Made by a program: the position numbers and the translations under genes
Notes under the pieces: generated by a model
What the model was told of the DNA's origin: nothing
Seen by the model: the letters and a program-made list of their open reading frames with translations, nothing else
The model's database searches: none
In this document: positions 13,913-21,274 of the stretch, in pieces
Layout of the letters: every line of letters begins with the position of its first letter
Numbering within the stretch: the first letter of the stretch is position 1
Assembly: GCA_964443745.1 (NCBI GenBank)
Contig: CAYUEN010000028.1
Coordinates: 1-24,888, forward strand
Direction of reading: 5' to 3'
Source: CAYUEN01 sp964443745
GTDB taxonomy: Bacteria; Campylobacterota; Campylobacteria; Campylobacterales; QNZT01
Length of the DNA stretch: 24,888 nucleotides

Positions 13913-14760
13913 GGTCGATTCCTTAGGACAAGCGCACCCTTCATCCCGTGGGTGCGGATATAGTTTTGAGCCGCCTCTTTGTCGGCGAAACCGCTGATGA
14001 CGACTTTATAGAGTCTGCTATTGTGGAATTTTACTGTTTTTAGTGCGGTATGTAAAGGGGGTGGGAGATTTTTGTAGCGCGAAGCGTACGATTTGGCTTT
14101 GTTCGGATCGGTAAAAACGTCCACCTGGATAGCCCACGCTCCCCCCGCTCTTTTTTGGGGACGGGAGATTGGTTTTTTCCAGGCCACAGGGGTCGATTCA
14201 CGGACAATAGGGGGAGTTTTGGGGGCATACTGATTGGCGGTGGTATCCAGAGAGAGTACTTCGATCTCGACCGGTGCGGTGCCGGTGCGGATCATATCGA
14301 GGTCCTGGGCCGCTTGATAAGAGAGGTCGATGATTCTGTCCTTGACGAACGGCCCTCTGTCGTTGATTCTGACGGTGGTGGTTTTGTGGTTGCGCAGGTT
14401 GGTGACCTTGACGACCGTATTGATCGGCAGTGTCTTGTGGGCGGCGGTGCGGGTATACATATCGAAATACTCTCCGTTGGAGGTTTTGCAGCCGTGGAAA
14501 TCGTTTCCGTACCAGCTCGCTTTCCCCCGAAACTTCTCTCCCACGTGTGCCGCTTTGGGGTAGTAGGTGACACCGCAGACGGTGTAGGGGCGCATCGTCG
14601 CTTTGTACATAAATCGGCTTTTGTTGGGAGATTGTACGGGAAGAACGGAGGGGGACGAGCCATAAACGATATCTCCCGGACCCGGCTTGAACGGGTTGTA
14701 GCCCGCGCAGCCGAAGAGAAAAAGAGAGGGCAGCAGAAGGCAGAGTCGGATGTGGTGCAT
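13909..14760 (-). CDS. rlpA: Septal-ring lytic transglycosylase lipoprotein RlpA
   Basis: A 283-residue lipoprotein: signal with lipobox FLFGC (Cys18), a double-psi beta-barrel RlpA domain (about 78-168; GKASWYGNDFHG, then His108 in AAHKTLP and Asp134 in INDRGPF, the same 26-residue spacing as the catalytic pair of Pseudomonas RlpA), and a C-terminal SPOR domain (about 206-281) that binds denuded glycan strands. RlpA cleaves stemless glycans during cell separation. An in-frame longer start at 14829 exists, but ATG 14760 gives the signal peptide and lies one base after the mltD stop. Its end overlaps hisB. Confidence 0.93.
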   Translation of the reverse strand: MHHIRLCLLLPSLFLFGCAGYNPFKPGPGDIVYGSSPSVLPVQSPNKSRFMYKATMRPYTVCGVTYYPKAAHVGEKFRGKASWYGNDFHGCKTSNGEYFDMYTRTAAHKTLPINTVVKVTNLRNHKTTTVRINDRGPFVKDRIIDLSYQAAQDLDMIRTGTAPVEIEVLSLDTTANQYAPKTPPIVRESTPVAWKKPISRPQKRAGGAWAIQVDVFTDPNKAKSYASRYKNLPPPLHTALKTVKFHNSRLYKVVISGFADKEAAQNYIRTHGMKGALVLRNRP

Positions 14761-14761
14761 A

Positions 14762-16072
14762 CTATTCGCTCCCGGTCTGTTTTTGCGTGGTGTTGTTTTC
14801 GATGGTTGCGTTTTTTTCCGAAGGAACAATGATATCCTTTTTTGGTAAACGAACCGTATCCCGCTTTTTGGTGGCGTTTTGCTCTTTTTGAGAAGTGGAG
14901 GCTTTTTTCGTTCTCTTTTTCGTACCGGTTTTTGTGGTGTTCGATTTTGCTTTGGATCGGTTTTTTTCGGAGGGTTTCCGTTTGGTGGAAACGGATTTGT
15001 TTTTCTTTTTTTCGGGAGGTGTGCCGATGACGGCGATTTTGGTCCCAGGAAAGATTTTGTCGGATTTAAGATTTTTATTGAGTGCCTTGAGTGCCCGGAG
15101 TCTGTTGTTGAAGCGTTTGGAGATCAAAAAGAGGGTGTCTCCCGGCTTGACGGTATAGAGATAGATCGGTTCGTTGGCGCAGATCGCCTGTTTTTGATTG
15201 ATCTTGTCTTCGGGGATATAGATGCAGTAGCGTTTCTTTCCTTTAGGAACGACCCCTTTGAGCAGATGGGGATTGTATTTTTTGAGGACTTTGACCGGGA
15301 CGTTGAGCTTTTTGGAGATCGAGGGAAGCGATTCTCCTTTTTTTGTCTTGACCTCTTTGAGAATGGGAGTGTCATTGGGAGCAGGTGGGTGTTTGACGTT
15401 TTTGAGAATCTCCTTTTTGTTGTGGGCCAAAAGGGCGGTGACGATGATTTTTCGCACATAACGCCGTGTCTCTTTGGGGAGGTAGTCTTTTTCAGGATCG
15501 ATCAGTACGCTCAATTTATCCGTACCCGCTTTTTTCAGCGCTTTGGCCAGCCTGCTCTCTCCGCAGTTGTAGGCGATCGCGACGAGGTACCACTTTTTGA
15601 AGCGTTGATGAAGATAGGTGAGATATTCGATCGCCGCACGGGTCGATTTGATGGGGTCGAGGCGTTCGTCGACTTTCGAGTTGATCGTCAGATGGTATTT
15701 TCTCGCGGTCTTGGGGACCATCTGCCAGAGTCCCGCCGCCTTTTTCTTCGATTTGGCGTTGGCCAGAAAGCGCGATTCGACCATCGCCATATAGAGAAAG
15801 GTGTCGGGAATGTGTGCTTTGTCCAGCATTTCTTTGAGGGTGGCGACGAACACCTTTCCCTCTTCGAGAGAGCGGATGAAGAAGTAAGCCTGGACTTTGT
15901 CGATTTTCTGTTTCATTTTGATGTAGGTCTGATCGGTGACGAACATCGGATGGATGTCGAGACTCTGCAGGACCTTGATTTCGTTTTTGAAATAGAAAGG
16001 GATGTGGATATCGGAAGCTTTGAAAGCGGCCAGCGTGGTGCACAGGGAGAGAATCAGCACCCAGAATCTCAA
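14762..16072 (-). CDS. mltD: MltD-like membrane-bound lytic transglycosylase
   Basis: A 436-residue periplasmic enzyme. Signal peptide about 1-17; SLT domain about 85-230 with catalytic Glu99 in MVESRF, then AKSKKKAAGLWQMVPKTA and AYNCGESRL; two LysM domains (about 242-288 and 309-352; YTVKPGDTLFLISKRF); and a long Lys/Ser/Thr-rich tail (about 355-436). It cuts glycan strands to 1,6-anhydro products; LysM holds it on peptidoglycan. The start appears to be TTG at 16072, four bases after the tatD stop, without a good ribosome site, so translation is probably coupled. The extended basic tail is longer than usual. Confidence 0.92.
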   Translation of the reverse strand: MRFWVLILSLCTTLAAFKASDIHIPFYFKNEIKVLQSLDIHPMFVTDQTYIKMKQKIDKVQAYFFIRSLEEGKVFVATLKEMLDKAHIPDTFLYMAMVESRFLANAKSKKKAAGLWQMVPKTARKYHLTINSKVDERLDPIKSTRAAIEYLTYLHQRFKKWYLVAIAYNCGESRLAKALKKAGTDKLSVLIDPEKDYLPKETRRYVRKIIVTALLAHNKKEILKNVKHPPAPNDTPILKEVKTKKGESLPSISKKLNVPVKVLKKYNPHLLKGVVPKGKKRYCIYIPEDKINQKQAICANEPIYLYTVKPGDTLFLISKRFNNRLRALKALNKNLKSDKIFPGTKIAVIGTPPEKKKNKSVSTKRKPSEKNRSKAKSNTTKTGTKKRTKKASTSQKEQNATKKRDTVRLPKKDIIVPSEKNATIENNTTQKQTGSE

Positions 16073-16076
16073 CGTT

Positions 16077-16889
16077 TTAATCGCCGGATCCCTTCGCTTC
16101 GTCCACGATTCGTTCGAAAGCGGGAAAGAGTCTGCAGGTATTTTTCAAAATGAGAGCTTCGAGCTCCTTTTGCTCTCTTTTCAAAATTTCCGCCATCTTT
16201 TTCGCGACGAAAGTGGTATACCATGGCTCGTTGCGTTCGCCCCTGTGGGGATGGGGGGTAAGATAGGGGGCGTCGGTTTCCAGAAGGAGACGCTCCGCGG
16301 GAATTTTCGGAAGTATCTCCACCAGCTTTTTCGCGTTTTTGAAAGTGAGCACCCCGCCTATTCCGAAATAAAAACCCCGCTCGGCCAGATCCAACAGTGA
16401 TGCGCTCGCGTTGAAGCAGTGCAGCACGCCCCCCACTTTTTCGGCTCTTTCTTCTATCAGAAGTTCCCTACTGTCGGCGGAAGCGTCACGGATATGGACG
16501 ATCAGGGGTTTTTCGAGACGTTTCGCCAGGCGGATCTGCGCTTTGAAAATCTCTTTCTGACGCCGTTTTTCTTCGCTTTTTCGCTCCTCTTCTTTCGGAA
16601 GACGGTAGTAGTCGAGTCCGCATTCGCCGATCGCGATACATTTGGGATCTCGAGCGTATTTTAGCAGCAGCGTTTCGTCGTATGTCTCGGCATGGTAGGG
16701 GTGTACGCCTACAGCGAAAAAGATATTTTCGTGTCGTTGGGCGATTTGGCGAGCTCTTGGCAGATCGGCGGGATCGGCTCCCGGAATCAACATCCCTATG
16801 ATACCGTGCGATCGGGCCCGCTCTATTACCGCTTCGAGATCTTCCTCATATCTCTCATCGTCCAGATGGCAGTGGGTGTCGATGATCAA
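16077..16889 (-). CDS. tatD: TatD family metal-dependent deoxyribonuclease
   Basis: A 270-residue TIM-barrel hydrolase. Metal ligands are visible: His6 and His8 (DTHCHLD), Glu89 (GECGLDYY), His132 (VHIRDA), His157 (LHCFN) and Asp206 (ETDAPYL). TatD-type enzymes are 3'-5' DNA exonucleases involved in DNA repair or turnover; some family members have other substrates. A charged insert around residues 98-115 (RLPKEEERKSEEKRR) is typical. The ATG overlaps the glycosyltransferase stop as ATGA. Confidence 0.93.
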   Translation of the reverse strand: MIIDTHCHLDDERYEEDLEAVIERARSHGIIGMLIPGADPADLPRARQIAQRHENIFFAVGVHPYHAETYDETLLLKYARDPKCIAIGECGLDYYRLPKEEERKSEEKRRQKEIFKAQIRLAKRLEKPLIVHIRDASADSRELLIEERAEKVGGVLHCFNASASLLDLAERGFYFGIGGVLTFKNAKKLVEILPKIPAERLLLETDAPYLTPHPHRGERNEPWYTTFVAKKMAEILKREQKELEALILKNTCRLFPAFERIVDEAKGSGD

Positions 16890-17980
16890 GCGAGTGCCTC
16901 CATATAGGTTTCGATCGCGTTTTCGGGAGCGAATATTTCGGCCGTTTTTTCACTGTTTCTTTTCAGGATATCCTCCAGAAGCGCCGATCTTTCCGTCTCC
17001 TCTTTCGAGAGGGAGAAATTTTCAAACTTGTCGATAAAGAACTCTTTAGTGCGATAGATCGGATCGAGATCGTGGATACGGTAGAGATAGACCCGGCTTT
17101 TGGCGAAAAGCGCGCATGGGAGGGTGTCGTTGGGCGGTGTTGCGGAGAGGACGATCGTCTGATGCGAAAGCGCGAAAAGCGCCGCACGCTGGATCGGCGT
17201 CAGAAGCCCATCAAGCAGCAGATAGTCCAGTTCTATGCCTTCGAGAAACGATTTGATTTTCTGTCTTGTTTCGAAGTCGTTGAAAAGCATCGGCAGAATG
17301 AAAGTGGTTCGTTTCAATTCTTCTTTGGGGATACTCGCCAGAGCGCTCAAAAGCGATTTTTGTCTTTTTACGGAGCCGCTCATATCGCAGTAGACGATGT
17401 TTCGGTCGCGACCGAGATCGAAAGAGCGGGCGAACCGGGAGAGATCCTCTTCGTCGAGTTTTTCGATCTCTTTCAAAAGAGGAATCGGATAGTAAACGAC
17501 CGTCGATTTTCGTTCGTATCCGAAAGTGTCGTTGAAGATCTCTTTTTGGTTCTTCGTTTCGAAAAGAAGTTTGTAGGCGCCTTTGTAGACACGATTCATC
17601 AGAAAATTTACGATACCCAGAGAACTTTTTGTCAAGTGTCGAGCATCTGATGTAACGACATAACGAGGAGCGATCCGTTTGACTTCCGAGAGTAGAAAGG
17701 CGGCGTTGGTCCCTATTTTGTAGAGGTCGACGATGTCGTATTCTCCAAGAGAAGCGACCGCTTTTTTACGTTTCAAAAGACGGTTGAGAGAGCGGAGCCG
17801 CCGCCTCTTTTCCAAAAACTCCAGAGGGCTTTGGGGTTCGATGAACGTCGTTTCGTCGCCACTGATGAAGCGGTAGTCGTAGAGACTCAGACAGTCGACA
17901 TCCACACCGGCTTCTTTCAGGAACGTCAGTCTGTTTTTCAGCATCAGATCGATGCGTTTGCAAAGAATGAGTATTTTCAT
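16886..17980 (-). CDS. GT-B fold glycosyltransferase-like protein
   Basis: A 364-residue cytoplasmic protein resembling GT4-type glycosyltransferases: an N-terminal Rossmann half starting MKILILCKRIDLMLKNRL with a glycine-poor loop, a linker region around LLFETKNQKEIF, and a C-terminal half with a strand RNIVYCDMSG, then LLDGLLTPIQRAALFALS. The usual E-x7-E motif is not obvious, so donor sugar and acceptor are unknown. As first gene of a block with kdsC, lptA and lptC, a surface-glycan role is plausible. A GTG start 18 bases upstream (17998) is possible; I prefer the ATG at 17980 because the fold starts there. No ribosome site is evident. Confidence 0.65.
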   Translation of the reverse strand: MKILILCKRIDLMLKNRLTFLKEAGVDVDCLSLYDYRFISGDETTFIEPQSPLEFLEKRRRLRSLNRLLKRKKAVASLGEYDIVDLYKIGTNAAFLLSEVKRIAPRYVVTSDARHLTKSSLGIVNFLMNRVYKGAYKLLFETKNQKEIFNDTFGYERKSTVVYYPIPLLKEIEKLDEEDLSRFARSFDLGRDRNIVYCDMSGSVKRQKSLLSALASIPKEELKRTTFILPMLFNDFETRQKIKSFLEGIELDYLLLDGLLTPIQRAALFALSHQTIVLSATPPNDTLPCALFAKSRVYLYRIHDLDPIYRTKEFFIDKFENFSLSKEETERSALLEDILKRNSEKTAEIFAPENAIETYMEALA

Positions 17981-17997
17981 AGAAAAAAGAGAGCGCA

Positions 17998-18019
17998 CAC
18001 GATGCCCGAAGGCATCATG
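17998..18019 (-). terminator. UUCG tetraloop hairpin between dodecin and envelope operon
   Basis: On the minus strand GATGCC-TTCG-GGCATC forms a 6-bp stem with a stable cUUCGg loop; three more pairs, one of them a U-G pair possible only in minus-strand RNA, make a 9-bp stem. A run of six T follows about 12 bases after the stem core and 4 bases before the ATG at 17980. It may be a partial terminator or attenuator after the dodecin gene. Confidence 0.5.
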
Positions 18020-18223
18020 TTATTCGATAAGAAAGGAGATTTTTGCCGTGATACGGTATTTGGCGATTTTGTTATCGACCACCTTGGCGCTCTTGTCGAC
18101 GATATAGATCGATTTGATGTTGCGGATCGATTTGGAGGCTTCGTCGATCGCATTCTGCGCCGCATCCTCCCAACTTTTGGATGATTGTGCCAGCACTTCG
18201 ATCACTTTGACCACTTTTGACAT
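18020..18223 (-). CDS. Dodecin, flavin-binding storage protein
   Basis: A 67-residue protein (MSKVVKVIEVLAQSSKSWED...) that matches dodecin: strand-helix-two-strand fold with SSKSWEDAAQNAIDEASKSIRNI and the closing RITAKISFLIE. Dodecins form hollow dodecamers that bind flavins (riboflavin, FMN) and buffer them. The frame extends upstream, but ATG 18223 has a clear AAGGAG ribosome site and begins as the family does. It has its own strong promoter, lies next to a flavoprotein gene, and is followed by a UUCG hairpin. Confidence 0.92.
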   Translation of the reverse strand: MSKVVKVIEVLAQSSKSWEDAAQNAIDEASKSIRNIKSIYIVDKSAKVVDNKIAKYRITAKISFLIE

Positions 18224-18254
18224 AATGTGCTCCTTGCCGATTTGAGATGGATTT

Positions 18255-18282
18255 ATTATACCAGAAAATCGGGCTTTTGCAA
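18255..18282 (-). promoter_or_regulatory. Sigma70-type promoter of the dodecin gene
   Basis: Minus strand TTGCAA (18277-18282), 16-base spacer, then TG-extended TATAAT (18255-18260), about 31 bases upstream of the dodecin ATG. The best promoter in the window; by read-through it may also feed the envelope operon that begins at 17980. Confidence 0.75.
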
Positions 18283-18323
18283 AACTCGATCCAAGATCCA
18301 TAAAAAAATGAAATATATTGTAT

Positions 18324-19544
18324 TTATCGGTTTTTGCTCATCGCCTGCGCCGCAAGAAAACCGCTCGCCCATGCGAAATGGAGGTTGTATCCGCCCCGAT
18401 CGCCGACGATATCGAGTATCTCTCCGGCGAAATGGAGGTGTTTGACGATTTTGGATTCGAAAGTTTCGGGATCCACCTCCGAAGTCTCCACGCCGCCTCC
18501 GCATACTTCGGCGTGTGCGAAGCCGTGGGTGTCGCTGACGCGAAACCGCCACTCCAGCATGGTATGGACGAGGGTGCGAATCGTTTTGGGGTGGAGTGAT
18601 CCAGCCTGCGAGTCGGGAGGGATGTGCGCGGTATGGAGTATCGCGCTAACGAGCTTGGAAGGGATGATTCCTCCAAGGAGCGAGGCGATGGGATGTTTCG
18701 GCAGGGTTTTGATCAGGGAAGCGAGCAATCCTCTCAGAGCGTTGTGGTCGAATTCGGGCAGCAGATCGAGTGCGATGGCGACGTTTCGTCCTTGAAGTAG
18801 GGCATACGAAGCATGTAGACTGATATCGAGAATCCCGAATCCCGAGATACCGTAACGGGTAAAGAGAATATCTCCGTAAGTTTGCGCTTCCCGTCTGTTG
18901 TCGATCAGAAGGGTGATCGCGGCGTGGTGCTTGACTCCGGCGAGCCCGGAGAGAAGGGGGCTTTGGAGATGAAGCCCCACGAGAGCGGGGTAGGGCGGAT
19001 GGATGGTGTGACCCAAGCTGAGGGCGAGATCGAGGCCGCTTTCGTCTCCTCCCAGTTGGGGAGCGGCGGGAGAGCCGGTGGCGATCAGAAGCCGGCGAAA
19101 GCGGAGCCCCTCGATAACGAAGCGATGTGTGCCGTCTCGTTCGATACGGGTGATTTTGCGCTTGGTATGGAGGTGTACGCCCAAGAGCCGCAACTGTTGC
19201 ATCAACAGCTCATGCACCGATCTGGCTTCGTTGGAGAGGGGATAGGCGCGTCCGTCCGGTTCGATTTTGAGTACCAGACCGATCGAACGGAAAAACTTTT
19301 CCATCTTTTTGAAATCGAAACGTATCAGCGCCTTGTCGACGAAAGAAGGAAGGTTGCCATGATAATGCATTCGTGAGAGATCGGTATTGGAGATGTTGCA
19401 GCGGCCGTTTCCGGAAGCGAGAATTTTTTTGGCGGGACGGGCGTTTTGTTCGTAGAGATGGACCTCTTCGTTTTTTCGTGCGGCCGCGATCGCCGCGACG
19501 ATCCCCGCGGCACCTCCGCCGACGATCGCGATCTTCTCACCCAT
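18324..19544 (-). CDS. BaiN/HI0933-like FAD-dependent oxidoreductase
   Basis: A 406-residue flavoprotein of the HI0933/BaiN/RdsA family. The N-terminal dinucleotide loop is IVGGGAAG (7-14), followed by the family motif KKILASGNGRCNISN (39-53) and the mid-protein IATGSPAAPQLGG; the C-terminus has CGGGV and FAGEILDIVGDRGGYNLHFAWASG, which closes on FAD. Members are cytosolic; one oxidises bile-acid intermediates, but the general physiological role is unclear. The ATG lies inside the end of the cupin gene (8-base overlap), so the two are co-translated. A dodecin gene follows, which may be linked through flavin. Confidence 0.9.
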   Translation of the reverse strand: MGEKIAIVGGGAAGIVAAIAAARKNEEVHLYEQNARPAKKILASGNGRCNISNTDLSRMHYHGNLPSFVDKALIRFDFKKMEKFFRSIGLVLKIEPDGRAYPLSNEARSVHELLMQQLRLLGVHLHTKRKITRIERDGTHRFVIEGLRFRRLLIATGSPAAPQLGGDESGLDLALSLGHTIHPPYPALVGLHLQSPLLSGLAGVKHHAAITLLIDNRREAQTYGDILFTRYGISGFGILDISLHASYALLQGRNVAIALDLLPEFDHNALRGLLASLIKTLPKHPIASLLGGIIPSKLVSAILHTAHIPPDSQAGSLHPKTIRTLVHTMLEWRFRVSDTHGFAHAEVCGGGVETSEVDPETFESKIVKHLHFAGEILDIVGDRGGYNLHFAWASGFLAAQAMSKNR

Positions 19545-19863
19545 GGTCGCTTCTGACGAAAAGGGCGAGCCAGAGCGTGGGACGATCGGGTGCGGTCCAA
19601 AGCACGCGGTGTTTTCGATGTGCCGGAATCACCATCCAATCACCCTCGCGAAGCCGCACCTCCTTCGTCTCAAAACCCAGCAGCGCTTCTCCCTGCAAAA
19701 GCAGTACGAATTCGTCATCCTCCTGATCGTACCAGAATCCCTCCGGCGAGTGGTGTCCCGTCGAGACGATCCGTTCGATCCGTGCGCGGGAGTTTTCGAA
19801 AAGGGTTTCGAATATTTCGGTGTCGGTATGGTCCGGGATGTGGTCGAAAATATTTGAAATCAT
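19537..19863 (-). CDS. Small cupin-domain protein
   Basis: A 108-residue protein with a single cupin barrel: EGFWYDQEDDEFVLLLQGEALLGF (motif 1 region, about 44-67; only the acidic residues and no HxH are at the usual spots) and GDWMVIPAHRKHRVLWT (motif 2, with His). Such small cupins often bind a metal or small ligand; substrate unknown. The frame runs upstream, but ATG 19863 gives the known family start (MISNIFDHIPD). It overlaps the flavoprotein gene by eight bases. The nearest -10 box (19870-19875) would place transcription start very close to the ATG, so the mRNA may be leaderless. Confidence 0.82.
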   Translation of the reverse strand: MISNIFDHIPDHTDTEIFETLFENSRARIERIVSTGHHSPEGFWYDQEDDEFVLLLQGEALLGFETKEVRLREGDWMVIPAHRKHRVLWTAPDRPTLWLALFVRSDHG

Positions 19864-19869
19864 TACCGA

Positions 19870-19875
19870 AGTATA
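19870..19875 (-). promoter_or_regulatory. Possible -10 box of the cupin-flavoprotein pair
   Basis: Minus strand TGGTATACT, a TG-extended -10, lies 7 bases before the cupin ATG. Transcription would start at or beside the ATG. Back to back with the antiporter promoter. Confidence 0.45.
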
Positions 19876-19893
19876 CCATACCCGATTAAAAAA

Positions 19894-19902
19894 TGTTATA
19901 AT
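19894..19902 (+). promoter_or_regulatory. Extended -10 promoter of the antiporter gene
   Basis: TGTTATAAT (hexamer 19897-19902), with TG extension, lies 28 bases before the ATG at 19931; the -35 is poor. It forms a divergent pair with the cupin promoter. Confidence 0.65.
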
Positions 19903-19930
19903 GACGGAAAAACGGAGAAAAAGGGGAACG

Positions 19931-21274
19931 ATGCTCAGTATCTGGACGACGAGCGCGATGATTCTGCTGATAGTCGTTATTTCCAAACTTCTCTCCAAGA
20001 AGACGGGGACGGTGGATGTCCTGTGGCTGATCATTTTCGGAGCGCTTTTTGCGAATCTGCATATCATTCCCGAGCACCACGAGGTGCTCGAGACGATCGG
20101 GGAGTGGGGTATCGTCTTCGTGATGTTCGCCCTCGGATTCGAGGAGGATCTCAGCCATTTCAAGGACGGTTTGCTTCGAAGTTGGGGAATTGCGGTAATC
20201 GGCGCGATTTTTCCTTTTTTGGCCGGCTTTCTGACCGCGCGGCTGTTCGGTTATCCGGATGCCGCAGCGATTTTGTGGGGATTGACGATGACGGCGACGG
20301 CGGTGAGTCTGACGATGATGACCCTGCGCAACGAAAATCTTCACCACTCCACCGCGGCGACGGGAATCATGACCGCGGCCGTGGTGGACGATATCCTCTC
20401 CCTGATCGGTGTCGCGATGGTGTTGCCGATGGTGCTGCTCACACAGCAGACCGAACAAGCGGGCGGCGGGGTGGATTCGATGACGATTTTGGCCATTGTA
20501 GGCAAAGTGGTTCTCTTTTTCGCGATCATGATCGTGCTGGGGCTTTTCGCTTTTCCCGAAAAGGTTCCCAAAAAGTTGCGTGCGGATGCGGGATGGCTGC
20601 AAAAGGCCGATTTCTATCTGACGAAAATTTTCAGTTTTTTCTGTGTTCGCGATCTTCTGGTGGCGTTCAAGGGGGAGTTCACTCCGCTGATGATGGTCTT
20701 CATCGCGATGTCGGCGGGGGCGCTGGCGAATTATTTCGGATTTCACCCCGCCATAGGCGCCTATATGGTCGGGCTCTTTTTGAAGAAGGAGTATTTTCTC
20801 TTCGAGAGGGGTGACGTGGACCATCCGGATGCCCACTTTCTCTTCAGCAAACATGTGATCGACCATATCGCCTTCACGATATTCGGCCCGATCTTTTTCG
20901 TCAATCTGGGATCGAAGCTCGTTTTCGAGATGAAGATATTTTGGTCGGTGCTTCCGGTGTTCGTGACGCTTTTCGTGTTGGTATTCGTTTTTCAGATTCT
21001 CTCCGCCGCATTGGCGGCGCGTTTTACCGGACACTACAAATGGTACGAGAGTCTGATGATAGGGTTTGGGATGCTCGGACGTGCGGAGCTGGCTTTTATC
21101 GTGATCGATATCGCTTTCACCGAAAACCATATCATCGACACGGCCCAGTTCTACGTTTTGATGTTTACGGTTTTTTTGCTCAATATCTCCGTACCGCTGA
21201 CGATAGGGTGGTGGAAACCATACTACACCGGAGAGAAGAGGCTGGAGATTTTCGGCGTGAAGGTTTCACGATAG
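19931..21274 (+). CDS. CPA2-family Na+(K+)/H+ antiporter (Kef-like)
   Basis: A 447-residue membrane protein with about 12-13 hydrophobic segments and the CPA fold. The ion-binding double aspartate is at 153-154 (TAAVVDDILSLIG), preceded by TMTATAVSLTMMTL (119-132), the unwound helix that faces it; MLGRAELAFIVIDIAF is the second half counterpart. No RCK/TrkA-N nucleotide-binding domain is attached, so it is closer to stand-alone CPA2 antiporters than to full KefB/C. It would exchange Na+ or K+ for protons across the inner membrane. An AAGGGG ribosome site supports ATG 19931; the frame upstream is in the promoter. Its stop lies inside the end of the convergent recN (9-base overlap). Confidence 0.87.
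   Translation: MLSIWTTSAMILLIVVISKLLSKKTGTVDVLWLIIFGALFANLHIIPEHHEVLETIGEWGIVFVMFALGFEEDLSHFKDGLLRSWGIAVIGAIFPFLAGFLTARLFGYPDAAAILWGLTMTATAVSLTMMTLRNENLHHSTAATGIMTAAVVDDILSLIGVAMVLPMVLLTQQTEQAGGGVDSMTILAIVGKVVLFFAIMIVLGLFAFPEKVPKKLRADAGWLQKADFYLTKIFSFFCVRDLLVAFKGEFTPLMMVFIAMSAGALANYFGFHPAIGAYMVGLFLKKEYFLFERGDVDHPDAHFLFSKHVIDHIAFTIFGPIFFVNLGSKLVFEMKIFWSVLPVFVTLFVLVFVFQILSAALAARFTGHYKWYESLMIGFGMLGRAELAFIVIDIAFTENHIIDTAQFYVLMFTVFLLNISVPLTIGWWKPYYTGEKRLEIFGVKVSR

Noticed and set aside
14879..16153. 424-codon plus-strand frame rich in Phe and Gly
   Set aside because: Antisense shadow of mltD and the 3' end of tatD.
19886..21130. 414-codon minus-strand frame rich in His, Arg and Gln
   Set aside because: Antisense shadow of the antiporter gene.
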